From Deltaproteobacteria bacterium UBA6601 (GTDB taxonomy: Bacteria > Myxococcota_A > UBA796 > UBA9615), in NCBI GenBank assembly GCA_002433485.1, contig DJIF01000092.1, positions 15,078 through 79,077 of the forward strand: 64,000 bases of DNA, given 5' to 3'. The position numbers and the translations under genes are program-made. The notes beneath the pieces are model-generated. The model was not told the origin of the DNA. It saw nothing but the letters and a program-made list of their open reading frames with translations, and did not search any database. Below are positions 1 through 9,600 of the stretch, one piece after another (the first letter of the stretch is position 1; every line of letters starts with the position of its first letter).

Positions 1-2
1 TC

Positions 3-1592
3 CCCATCGAGTGGCTCGACCAGCATGGTCACCTGCTGGCCCTGAGCCTGGAAGCCGACGAGCAAGTTGCGGCTCGACTCGCGCCCCTCGCCGAAGAGCT
101 GCTGGGCCAGGGCAGCAACCAGCTCCCTGAAGGACTGCGACAGCTTAACCGGCACCTTCGAGAACTCGGAACGCTGCCCCTGCTCGACCCCCCAGCCGGG
201 CTCGAAGCCCGGCTGCGCGACTACCAACTGCTCGGGTTCTCCTGGTTGCGACTGCTGGCTCAGCACAAGATCGGCGCCATTCTGGCTGACGACATGGGGC
301 TGGGTAAGACCCTGCAGACCCTCGCAGCGCTGCTTCCCGACCGCGACCAGGGGCCTGCGCTGGTGGTCGCACCGACCTCCGTGCTGCGGAACTGGGAACT
401 GGAGGCCGCCAGATTTACTCCAGCACTACGCAGCGGTGTCCTCCATGGACCGCGGCGCGAGCGCCTGCTGCAGCAACTGCAGGACGGTGACCTGGACCTG
501 CTGATCACCTCTTATGCCATCGTCCGGCGCGACATCGACCGACTTGCCGAACACTCCTTTAGAGCGGTTGTCATCGACGAAGCTCAGGCCATCAAGAACC
601 CAGACAGCCAGACCCGTAAAGCAATCGCAAGACTCAAAGCAGACCAGCGCATCGCGCTCAGCGGAACCCCCATCGAGAATCGGCTGCTGGAGCTGTGGTC
701 CATTATGGACTGGGTCAATCCCGGCCTGCTCGGGCCCCGCCAGCACTTTGCGGAGCAGCTGGCAGGACCGGCAGGCCGCGGCAACACAGCGGCGGCGACC
801 GCGATCTCTCGCCAGGTTCGGCCCTTCCTGCTGCGAAGGCTCAAAGCCGAGGTTGCGGCCGAGTTACCGCCGCGCACCGAAAGTGTCCTGCACTGCCCTC
901 TGAGCGAAGCCCAGCAGCGCAGCTATGCGGCGGTTCGACAGGCGGCAATCAGCGGACTTCGTGGTTCAAAAGCAGACAATAAGCGCGGCCGAAGGATGCA
1001 GGTCCTCGCCGCCCTCACCCGAATGCGACAGGCCGCCTGCCACCCAGGCCTGCTGCCGGGCGGTGACCCGAGCGCACAGTCGGGCAAGCTGGACCGCCTG
1101 ATGGAGCTCCTGCCCAGCTTGATCGAGGCCGGCCACAAGGCCCTCTTATTCAGCCAATGGACCGCAATGCTCGACCTCGTCGAGAACCGCCTGAAGCAGG
1201 AGCGGCTGCGTTTTGTTCGCCTCGATGGCAGCACCCGTGACCGGGCCGGCCCCATCGAACGCTTCCAGGCAGCAGACGGACCACCGCTGTTCCTGATCTC
1301 CCTGAAAGCAGGAGGTACCGGTCTCAACCTCACCGCAGCCGACCACGTCTTCCATCTGGACCCCTGGTGGAACCCAGCTGTAGAACAGCAAGCTACAGAT
1401 CGAGCACATAGAATTGGCCAGACACGGCCGGTCTTCTCCTGGAAGTTGATCTCCGAAAACAGTGTCGAAGAGCGGATTCTGGCGCTCCAGGAACGCAAGA
1501 AGGCACTGGTAGAGTCGGTGCTTGGGGGAAAGGGCATTGAGGCCCTCAGCATCGAAGAACTAGAGAGCCTGCTCGACGACGCCCCACTCTAA
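3..1592 (+). CDS. SNF2-family DNA-dependent ATPase/helicase, C-terminal part (5' end outside window)
   Basis: The reading frame is open from the window edge, so only about 530 C-terminal codons are seen. Both RecA-like lobes of a SNF2/RapA translocase are present. Lobe 1 has the Walker A DDMGLGKT (positions 289-312), the DEAQ box in VIDEAQAIKNP and the SGTPIENRLLELWS motif. Lobe 2 has LFSQWTAMLD, GGTGLNLTAADHV and the motif VI region QATDRAHRIGQTRPV. The family uses ATP to move along duplex DNA and remodel DNA-protein complexes. The N-terminal regions usual for bacterial SNF2 proteins are lost beyond the edge. Nothing in the context gives a specific role. Confidence 0.93.
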   Translation, partial: PIEWLDQHGHLLALSLEADEQVAARLAPLAEELLGQGSNQLPEGLRQLNRHLRELGTLPLLDPPAGLEARLRDYQLLGFSWLRLLAQHKIGAILADDMGLGKTLQTLAALLPDRDQGPALVVAPTSVLRNWELEAARFTPALRSGVLHGPRRERLLQQLQDGDLDLLITSYAIVRRDIDRLAEHSFRAVVIDEAQAIKNPDSQTRKAIARLKADQRIALSGTPIENRLLELWSIMDWVNPGLLGPRQHFAEQLAGPAGRGNTAAATAISRQVRPFLLRRLKAEVAAELPPRTESVLHCPLSEAQQRSYAAVRQAAISGLRGSKADNKRGRRMQVLAALTRMRQAACHPGLLPGGDPSAQSGKLDRLMELLPSLIEAGHKALLFSQWTAMLDLVENRLKQERLRFVRLDGSTRDRAGPIERFQAADGPPLFLISLKAGGTGLNLTAADHVFHLDPWWNPAVEQQATDRAHRIGQTRPVFSWKLISENSVEERILALQERKKALVESVLGGKGIEALSIEELESLLDDAPL

Positions 1593-1686
1593 ACTCCTTT
1601 GAACTCTGCCGACTGATGTGACCGGAAGCAGCAGCCCCAAGCGCGGCAACTGATGCAGCGCCGCCAAGCTGCTAGGGTTGTCCGCC

Positions 1687-2109
1687 ATGCCGATCTACAA
1701 CTATCAGTGCCTAGACTGCCAGGCAGATCTGGAGATCCTGCATCCGATAGGGGAGAGTCCACAACGCTGTGGGATCGACTGTCAGCGGCGGGGTGGAGGC
1801 AGCTTTGGCAGCGGCAACATCCGTCCCTATCTTAATGCCCCGAACCTCAAGCTGAGCCGCACCACCAACAGTGAGCTTAAGAGCCAGCGAAGAGACGCCG
1901 CCTCGCCGCTGCTCGAAGCCCAGGCGATGCGCGCCGAAGCGCTGCGAAGGATGGGCGGTGACATCACCGAAAGAGAACTCGACAAGCTCCGCGATGCCGG
2001 GATGACCGTATATCGGAAGAGCGGCGACCAGCACTGGGAAAAGGATGGCGGTGCGCAAGAAGCACCTGCCGAGATCAAACCCAAAGACAAAGAGTCTGGC
2101 TGCGAATAG
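1687..2109 (+). CDS. FmdB-like zinc-ribbon protein
   Basis: This is a small protein of about 140 residues that begins MPIYNYQCLDC, the typical opening of FmdB/CxxC regulatory-type zinc ribbons. Cys8 and Cys11, with Cys28 and Cys32, can form the zinc site; the second pair is spaced CxxxC rather than the usual CxxC. The rest is charged and probably helical. I chose the ATG at 1687 over an upstream TTG because the family motif starts exactly there. The cellular role of this family is not settled. Confidence 0.7.
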   Translation: MPIYNYQCLDCQADLEILHPIGESPQRCGIDCQRRGGGSFGSGNIRPYLNAPNLKLSRTTNSELKSQRRDAASPLLEAQAMRAEALRRMGGDITERELDKLRDAGMTVYRKSGDQHWEKDGGAQEAPAEIKPKDKESGCE

Positions 2110-2121
2110 CTGCTCTACTGT

Positions 2122-3075
2122 TCAGTCGCCTTGCTTCCAGCGCTTGCGCTCGCCTTGCTCGCCAACCGCCTCTTCATCGGCCTTCTCGGCCTCACGCCGC
2201 TGTTGCTCCAGGCGCTTCTTTTCGGCCTCGGTATCCAACGAACTGTCGATGCTCTTCTCACCGATCTCGGGCTTACCCGCGTCTTCCAGTCGGCGGCCTT
2301 CCGAGTCGAACACGGTACCCAGGAACCAGCTCAACAGCAGCGACTCCAGCAAGGGCTCTCGGCTCAGCATCTTCGCCCCATGACCGACCCCGTAATACAT
2401 CTCAACGTGCACCGGACCGGCGGCCTCAGAGGCAATCACCTGAGCTGACTTGCGCGAGTAGCCGTCCTCCGTTGAGAACACCAGCAGCAGAGGTCGCTGT
2501 AGCTGTTTGCCAAGACCCAGGACATTGAGACCGTCGTAGCCCAGACCCGGGGACAGCATCGCCACACTGGCCACCGGCGAGTTCTTGACCGCATGCTGAA
2601 GTGCCAGCGACCCGCCCAGATCCGAGCCAGCAACATGCAATTGCTCAGCCGGCAACTGACTCCGATCCATCAAGAAAGCAAACGCTGCTTGGAGATCGAG
2701 CTTGGTATCGGCCCAGTCAGCTTCCATGAAGATCTCGCGGTCCAACTCTTCGTCGCCACGCACCAGCGACACCCCATGACCGCGCAGATCGAAGGTAAGG
2801 GTAAAGAAGCCCTTCCGAGAGAGCCGCTCTGCCATATAGGACCAATCCCGCTTGCTACGAAATGGCTCATGCACAAACACAATGCCACCCCGTGTCCCGT
2901 TAGCGGAGCTTGGCTGGAACAGTCGAGCATCCAGCTTGACCCCATCGGAGGTCTCAAAACTGACCACTTCACCAGGGCCGCTGTCCACCGGTTCGGTGGA
3001 GGCAAGCGCCACTGAGAACAGAGCTCCCAATCCCATCAGAGTCGACTGCAGTCCGAGGCGAAACAAGAGCGACAT
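2122..3075 (-). CDS. Exported alpha/beta hydrolase with Asp at the nucleophile position
   Basis: Residues 1-26 form a hydrophobic signal peptide ending in ALAS, so export is likely. The alpha/beta-hydrolase core follows, with an HE oxyanion-side motif near residue 69, the FDLRGHG strand at 95-101 and the nucleophile elbow G150-S-D152-L-G154. Candidate acid Asp204 (STEDGYS) and base His232 (GVGHG) are in place. The elbow carries Asp, as in haloalkane dehalogenases and epoxide hydrolases, not the Ser of esterases and dienelactone hydrolases. The last 50 residues are a charged tail rich in Glu, Lys and Arg. The substrate is unknown. Confidence 0.8.
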   Translation of the reverse strand: MSLLFRLGLQSTLMGLGALFSVALASTEPVDSGPGEVVSFETSDGVKLDARLFQPSSANGTRGGIVFVHEPFRSKRDWSYMAERLSRKGFFTLTFDLRGHGVSLVRGDEELDREIFMEADWADTKLDLQAAFAFLMDRSQLPAEQLHVAGSDLGGSLALQHAVKNSPVASVAMLSPGLGYDGLNVLGLGKQLQRPLLLVFSTEDGYSRKSAQVIASEAAGPVHVEMYYGVGHGAKMLSREPLLESLLLSWFLGTVFDSEGRRLEDAGKPEIGEKSIDSSLDTEAEKKRLEQQRREAEKADEEAVGEQGERKRWKQGD

Positions 3076-3323
3076 AGAAGGGCTCAGTGTCCTTTAGCTG
3101 GCTCAGCTACGAGCGCCCTCCCCCGAAACAGGTCGGAAAGCTGCCCGCAGGCACGGAGGGAGGAGCCTAACAGATCGCTGCTGGCCCTTGAAGCAAGGTA
3201 GGAGCCGAAATTCGCCTCCTTACCAAAAGACCGGTGAGAGTTGCTATCAGGGTCGAGACAGCGGCCACCGTTCCCCTTATCCTTTGCCCGCTCAGCCAAC
3301 CAACCCCCTGAGCTGGAGTCTTC

Positions 3324-4697
3324 ATGTCTCAAATCATCGATGTTCGCGCCCGTGAAATTCTCGATTCACGAGGCAATCCCACCGTCGAAGTGGATGTCCT
3401 GCTTGCCTCGGGCGTCATGGGCCGGGCGGCGGTCCCCAGTGGCGCCTCTACCGGTGAGCATGAAGCCTGCGAGCTCCGCGACGGTGACAAGAAGCGCTAT
3501 CTGGGCAAGGGCACATTGAGCGCAGTGGCGAACGTCCAGGGCGAACTCCGCGACCTGGTCATCGGTCGAGACGCTCTGGATCAGGCCGGTCTGGATCGAG
3601 CGATGATCGAGCTGGACGGCAGCGAAAACAAGAGCCGACTCGGTGCCAATGCGCTGCTGGGGGTGTCGATGGCAACCGCTCGAGCCGCGGCCCAGCTGCT
3701 GGACATCTCTTTGTATCGCTACCTGGGCGGAGTCGCCGCCCGCCGGCTGCCGGTACCGATGATGAACATTCTCAATGGCGGAGAGCACGCCGACAACAAC
3801 GTCGATATTCAAGAATTCATGGTGATCCCCGTAGGTGCGAGCAGCTTTTCCGACGCCCTGCGCATGGGTGCCGAGGTATTCCACTCGCTGAAGGCCGTGC
3901 TGAAAGGCCGCGGCCTGGCGACCTCGGTCGGAGATGAGGGTGGTTTCGCGCCGATGCTGGAATCCAACGAAGCGGCCCTCGATGTGATCATGGAGGCGAT
4001 CGCTGCGGCTGGATACGTGGCAGGTGGTGACATCCTGCTGGCCCTGGATGTGGCTTCTTCATCCTTCTACAGCGACAAGAAATATCACCTTGAGGGAGAA
4101 GGCCGACTCGGCCTGAGTGCCGACGAAATGATCGCCTGGTACGGCGACCTGCTAGACCGATATCCAATCGTCTCCATCGAAGACGGTCTCGACGAGAACG
4201 ACTGGCAGGGCTGGCGACGCCTCAACCGCGATCTCGGCGGTCGGGTCCAGCTGGTCGGCGACGACCTGTTCGTGACCAATCCACAGCGACTGGCGCGCGG
4301 AATCAAGAACGGCGCTGCTAACTCAATCCTCATCAAGGTCAACCAGATTGGGACCCTGAGCGAGACCCTGGACACCATCTCGATGGCTCAAGATGCAGGC
4401 TATACCTGTGTTGTCAGTCACCGTTCGGGAGAGACCGAAGACACCACCATCGCCGACCTGGCAGTTGCTGTGGGCGCTGGCCAGATTAAGACCGGCTCGC
4501 TATCTCGAACCGACCGGATCTGCAAGTACAACCAGCTGCTTCGCATTGAAGAGGAGCTGGGAGCTGCAGCGCAGTGGCCGGGTCGATCGGTGTTTCGCTC
4601 TATCGGCGACAAAAACACCGCGCCAGCAGAAGAGAAGCCAAAGAAAAAGGCCACCCGCCCCAGAAAGAAAGCTCGCAGTAGTCGCAAGGTTCGTTAA
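3324..4697 (+). CDS. eno: Enolase (2-phosphoglycerate to phosphoenolpyruvate)
   Basis: The protein is collinear with bacterial enolase. It has the substrate loop PSGASTGEHEA near residue 39, VGDEGGFAP with the catalytic Glu, metal ligands in LALDV and SIEDGLDENDW, the catalytic Lys in ILIKVNQIGT (about residue 339) and SHRSGETEDTTIADLAV. It acts in glycolysis and gluconeogenesis. It is 457 residues long against the usual 425-432. The excess is a basic C-terminal tail of about 25 residues rich in Lys, Arg and Pro, which the core enzyme does not need. It is flanked by divergent and convergent neighbours, so it is probably monocistronic. Confidence 0.97.
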   Translation: MSQIIDVRAREILDSRGNPTVEVDVLLASGVMGRAAVPSGASTGEHEACELRDGDKKRYLGKGTLSAVANVQGELRDLVIGRDALDQAGLDRAMIELDGSENKSRLGANALLGVSMATARAAAQLLDISLYRYLGGVAARRLPVPMMNILNGGEHADNNVDIQEFMVIPVGASSFSDALRMGAEVFHSLKAVLKGRGLATSVGDEGGFAPMLESNEAALDVIMEAIAAAGYVAGGDILLALDVASSSFYSDKKYHLEGEGRLGLSADEMIAWYGDLLDRYPIVSIEDGLDENDWQGWRRLNRDLGGRVQLVGDDLFVTNPQRLARGIKNGAANSILIKVNQIGTLSETLDTISMAQDAGYTCVVSHRSGETEDTTIADLAVAVGAGQIKTGSLSRTDRICKYNQLLRIEEELGAAAQWPGRSVFRSIGDKNTAPAEEKPKKKATRPRKKARSSRKVR

Positions 4698-4730
4698 CCG
4701 GGCAACGATGGCCGCAGCGCCTACCGACGC

Positions 4731-5573
4731 TCAGTGGCGGTCACGGGTATCGGGGAGCTGATCCAACCAGACCGAACCACCTCGCTCCAGACTTGACCGA
4801 GCCGAATCCAGACCCCGATTCATACAGGACCGAGCATGGTGAAGTGCACTCGCCAGATCCTGCCCGAGGGCAAGAGCTGCGCACAAGGAAGCTGAGAACA
4901 AGCACCCTGTGCCATGATTGGCCTGCGTATCGCGCCGGCTCGCCAGCAACTCAAAGCTCTGTAGCTCCCCCTCCCCAGGGCCCAGCATGGCCACCTGATC
5001 GACCACCTCGGCTCCCTTGCCATGGCCACCTTTCACCACCACCGCACAGTTAAAACGCCTGGCCAACTCGACAGCGGCAGCCGCGGCATCAGCAGCGGGC
5101 AGCACGTCCTGACCGAGCAACAAAGCCGCCTCGTCAAGATTCGGCGTAACCACAGAGGCCAGCGGCAGCAGCTGAGCGCACAGCAGCTCAAGCCCCGCGG
5201 CCTCGAGCAAGCTGTGGCCACTGCTGGCCCGGATCACCGGGTCGACCACCAGGGGTAGCCCCGGAGCTCGCAAACGCAGCAACCGAGCGATGCGCTCCAC
5301 CGCTGCCGCACTGCCAAGCATCCCGGTTTTGGCAGCGGACAGCCGAGCGTCCCTCAGTACCGCCTCCAATTGGGCCTCAACCAGACTGGCAGGGACCGCT
5401 TCCACCGCAAGCACCTCACTACTGGTCTGCACGGTAATGGCGGTAACCACCGCGCCGCCAAAGACGCCGTGGACCGCAAAGCTACGCAGATCTGATTGGA
5501 TTCCGGCACCACCGGTAGGATCGCTCCCGGCAATGGTAAGGGCGAAGCTGGGAGCGGACAAAGTCTCCTGCAT
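4731..5573 (-). CDS. thiD: Hydroxymethylpyrimidine/phosphomethylpyrimidine kinase
   Basis: This is a ribokinase-fold kinase of the ThiD family, 280 residues. The N-terminal AGSDPTGGAGIQSDL binds the pyrimidine. VVKGGHGKG and the anion-hole motif NHGTGC, whose Cys is conserved in ThiD, lie in the C-terminal half. The enzyme phosphorylates HMP and HMP-P to HMP-PP for thiamine biosynthesis. It stands alone, convergent with enolase. I see no TPP riboswitch in the roughly 100 bp upstream. Confidence 0.93.
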   Translation of the reverse strand: MQETLSAPSFALTIAGSDPTGGAGIQSDLRSFAVHGVFGGAVVTAITVQTSSEVLAVEAVPASLVEAQLEAVLRDARLSAAKTGMLGSAAAVERIARLLRLRAPGLPLVVDPVIRASSGHSLLEAAGLELLCAQLLPLASVVTPNLDEAALLLGQDVLPAADAAAAAVELARRFNCAVVVKGGHGKGAEVVDQVAMLGPGEGELQSFELLASRRDTQANHGTGCLFSASLCAALALGQDLASALHHARSCMNRGLDSARSSLERGGSVWLDQLPDTRDRH

Positions 5574-5674
5574 GGAGCCATCCTAAACCATCATGCCCCG
5601 CGGCCAGGTGCCCAACAGATTGCCGTAGCCGGGTCGCCCCCCAGCCCGGTCGCATTGCCCGGGCCAGTAGCGCT

Positions 5675-6544
5675 ATGGATCGCTATGCTAGGTCAGTGCG
5701 CTGGCGCCTCTACCAGATCCTGCTCCTCAGCTCCGTAGCGTTACTGACCGCGTGCAGCCCTCCGGAGCGGGCACCTTCCGACATCGACGAGCTGCTGTTG
5801 TTCTCGTTTCGCCACTACGGTAGCGAAGATCCCAACAGCGCCAGCTCGCTGGCCGATGCAGCCCTAGCCCTAGAACGCTGGTACGACGGCCGGGAGAACC
5901 CCGACCAACCCATCGAAGCGGAAATCGCCCGGCTCGGAGCCGAAGAACTAGGTGTTCTATCTCCCCAGCCCGGCTTTGCTGCCGGCGAAGCCGCCGTCGG
6001 AGTGTTGTTTGCCAGGGACGTAAGCTGCACTCCCGGCCAGGTCTCGCAGCTCTATCTGGACGACGACCAGATGACCTTGTTCCCCGACAGCTACGAGAGC
6101 TATTCGCGCTCCGATCGGCAGGACATGAGCTGCTATCTCGATGGGGACTGCCCTGAAGCCCAGTGGGTCGCCTCGGTGGTCAAGGAACAGCAGGTGTTCC
6201 TGACCACGGTCACCTATACCTTCTCGATGACCTCGGGGATGCGTAGTTTCAGCGCGCTACCACCAGCAGCAAGCCCTGACGACCCACCGGTGAGCGGCCG
6301 CCTCTCACGCGTGTGGATGAATGACGAAGCGATCGTAGAGCCAGCCAGTATCGGGCGGTTTCGGCAGAGCTATCAGTTTGAATTCCTGCTGCCCCGCAAC
6401 GGCGGAACTCTGCAGTTCTACGCCATGTGGACAGACTTAAACTCCGAGACCCTGAACACCGAAGCCTCGATCTTCTTGAACTCCTACATTGATGGGATCG
6501 CCGACTACCTGGTCGAACTCGAAGCACATTGCGCAACGATGTAG
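5675..6544 (+). CDS. Predicted lipoprotein, unknown function
   Basis: The N-terminus has Arg residues, a hydrophobic stretch (about residues 13-26) and the lipobox LLTAC, predicting signal peptidase II cleavage and lipid attachment. The mature part is about 260 residues, acidic, without internal membrane segments. Four Cys residues in the middle suggest a disulfide-bearing domain outside the cytoplasm. I do not recognise a family. It is followed after 91 bp by the kinase gene in the same direction. Confidence 0.75.
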   Translation: MDRYARSVRWRLYQILLLSSVALLTACSPPERAPSDIDELLLFSFRHYGSEDPNSASSLADAALALERWYDGRENPDQPIEAEIARLGAEELGVLSPQPGFAAGEAAVGVLFARDVSCTPGQVSQLYLDDDQMTLFPDSYESYSRSDRQDMSCYLDGDCPEAQWVASVVKEQQVFLTTVTYTFSMTSGMRSFSALPPAASPDDPPVSGRLSRVWMNDEAIVEPASIGRFRQSYQFEFLLPRNGGTLQFYAMWTDLNSETLNTEASIFLNSYIDGIADYLVELEAHCATM

Positions 6545-6635
6545 AGGTCGCTGCTTCCGAGCCCCGCGGAGATCAGTACAATAAGCACCCTCACGGCTCT
6601 CTACTGAGCCGCAGCCTGAGCAGGAATCGACGACC

Positions 6636-9600
6636 GTGCCCTCGGAACCCCAAGGCCAATCAACAGCTGATGCCCTATCGCTCGGTCCAACCCTGGGCAA
6701 AGTCGGCCCCTATAAGATCCTCAAGCTGCTCGGACAGGGTGGCATGGCGGCGGTCTACCAGGCTCGCGATGAACGCGACGGCAGCGAGTGCGCGGTTAAG
6801 ATCCTGGCCCGCATGCGCCCCACCTGGGTGCAGCGCTTCGCGCGGGAATTCGAGTCGGCACGCAAGGTAAACCACCCCAACGTAGTGCGGGTGCTCGAGG
6901 CCGGGGACGAAGAGGGACTAGCCTACTTTTCAATGGAGCAGGTGGAGGGAGTCACAGCCTCTCGCTACGTGCTGGAATTGGGCCCTGAAGACCCGCTCCC
7001 ACCAGCTCCTGCGGACCGCACCAATCCAAGCCCAACCCCCATCGACCCAGGAATCCTCCGCCGCAGCCTATCGGTAGCGGTCCAGCTGGCCTCAGCCGTT
7101 GGAGCTATTCACGGAGTTGGCCTGGTGCACCGCGACTTGAAGCCAGGCAACGTCCTGGTGAACGGGTCAGGGACCGTCAAGCTGGTCGACTTCGGGGTAG
7201 CCAAATGGCTGCAGGAGCAGAGCTCCTTCACCCAGGAAGGCCATGTGGTCGGCTCTTATTCCTACATGTCCCCGGAGCAGATCACCGGCGGCCAGGTCGA
7301 CCACCGGGCTGATCAATACGGCATGGGGATTCTGCTGTACGAATTGCTGAGTGGAGCACCACCCTTCCGCGCACGCAGACCCCAGGAATACCTCTGGTTG
7401 CATTGCACAGAACAACCGCAGCCACTGTCCCGGCGACTCGATGGAGTTCCCTCAAGCCTGGACCGGCTGCTGCTGCGCATGCTCGCCAAAGAACCCGCTG
7501 ATCGACCGCCGAGCATGGCAGCGGTGGAGCGCGAATTGCGTGAAATCCAGAGCACCGTCGAGCAGAGCACAACTGGAAGCCACCCTGAACTGCTGCTAGA
7601 GGTCACGGACCTGAATCAGGGGCCGGAAGAAGAAACGACGCGGCGCCAGGGACGCGGCGATCTGGGCCGTCTCCACCGCAGTTTCAAGAAACAACACCAG
7701 GAGCTCAATGCCACCAGCAATCTGGTGGCCGATGGCGCCGAAGAACAAGATGCTACCGAGCCATGGCCCCAGCCCAGCAGTTCTGACGACGACAGCACCG
7801 AGAAGGTTCTCATCGATGTCAGTCGAAGCTCTCCCAAGCGCCCCTCGGCACCTTCTGCCGCCAGTCTGGCGGCGCTGGTCACGCCGCGCTACACAGGCCG
7901 CAAGGACGAACTCGATGAGATCATGCGCCACCTCAAGGCCACCCGCCGAAAGGGCATTCGCGCAGTGCTCCTGGAGGGCGAGGCCGGAATCGGCAAGACC
8001 CGCCTGCTACAGACCTTCCGCGGGCTTGCCTGGGTCAAAGGGGCCCGGGTCGCTATCGGCCGCTGTCACGGCAGCGGCGGGGCATTCTGTGCTCCCTTTC
8101 ACGACATCCTGCTGCGTCTCGCTGGACCGGGTCTGTCGCGCAGCCACAACGATCGCATCCTGGCCGACGACCGAGACATCCTGCAGCGTTATTTCCCGGC
8201 GCTGACCCCCACCGATCAGGGACCCAGCGCAGCGCCACTGGGAGGGCGCCAGGAAGTGGAAGACAACCGCGGCCAGCTGTTCAAGGCGGTCTGCGGCGCC
8301 ATGCGCAGAGCTGCCAGCGAAGCTCCTTTGGTGATCGGCCTGGAGGATGTGCAGTGGTCCGACCCGGGCACCATCGAACTGGTCAACACCATGCTGTTGC
8401 GCCTGACTCCGCCCAAGGCCGCTCAAATCCTACTGGTCCTAACCTACCGCGGCGAAGATGTGGTCGCCCAGCCCAGCCGACCGCTACTGGTACCGACCAT
8501 CGAGGCTCTGAACAATGTCTACTCGCTGACCTTGAAGCCGCTGGGTCAAGAAGACATGGAGGAGGTCATTCGCTCCGTTACGGTCAACGTTCCGGTTGGG
8601 CCCAACACCATCAGCCAGCTGGCCCGGGCCGCACGGGGCAATCCCCGCTTTGCCGTGGAAGTAGCCCGCAGCCTGGTGGTCACCGGGGGCAGCCCGGCCA
8701 GCGACTGGAAGCTCCCCACCAGTCTACTCGATGCATACCGCCACCGGCTGGACAGCCTGGACAAGACCAGCCGCGATGTATCGCGCTGCATCGCCCTGCT
8801 GGGAGGAATGCCGCCCCTACCCATCATTCATCGAGCAAGCAGTCTCGACGAAGAAGAATTCACCGAGGCCATCAACGTGCTTGAGCAGCGCAAGGTCATT
8901 GACGTCGACCACCGGGGAGACGAAGACCGAGTCCAGCTTCGCTCCGAGGCGCTACGCACGGTGGTACTGGACTCACTATCCGGCTCTCAGGCCAAAGCGC
9001 TGCATCGCCGCGCAGCGGCAGCCTGGCTAAAGGCGAGAGGACCACGAGCTGAGTCATCCGGACAAGCGGCACGCCACCTCTACGCCGCCGGAGAGCACCG
9101 AGCGGCCTTCCCCCACGCGCTGGAGGCGGCATATCACGCTGGCGAAGCCCTCGACTATGCTGCGGTGCGACGCTGGATGGCGCAGATCGGCGACCCGGGC
9201 TCAGCCCTCCAGGAGGTCTCACCCAACGCCGTCTACCGCTTCCAGATGCTTCGCTTCCTGCTGTTGTTCGGAGATGGCGAACTGGAAGGCGCTCAGGAAG
9301 CCGTCTCAAAGGCGGCGGACGCAGCTACCGACCTGCGCTCCCAGCTCCTGACCGGAGTCGCCTGCGCACGCATTCACATCCGCACCGGCAACTACCTCGC
9401 AGCGGTACAGGTCTGCCGACGAGGGCTACGTGAAGCACGCAAGAGCGAACTGCCCGACTTGGGCATCACCTTCGCCAATCTTGGAGCCCGGGCAGCGCGT
9501 CGTTCAGGCGATAACCAGAGCGCACTTTCATGGCTCGCCGAAGCAGACATCCTGATCACCACCCGGGCCGAGCTGAAGGGACTGGCTCCGGAGCTGGCCT

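Noticed and set aside
5574..5674. TPP riboswitch upstream of thiD
   Set aside because: The short upstream region does not show the conserved CUGAGA and ACCUGA elements on the minus strand.
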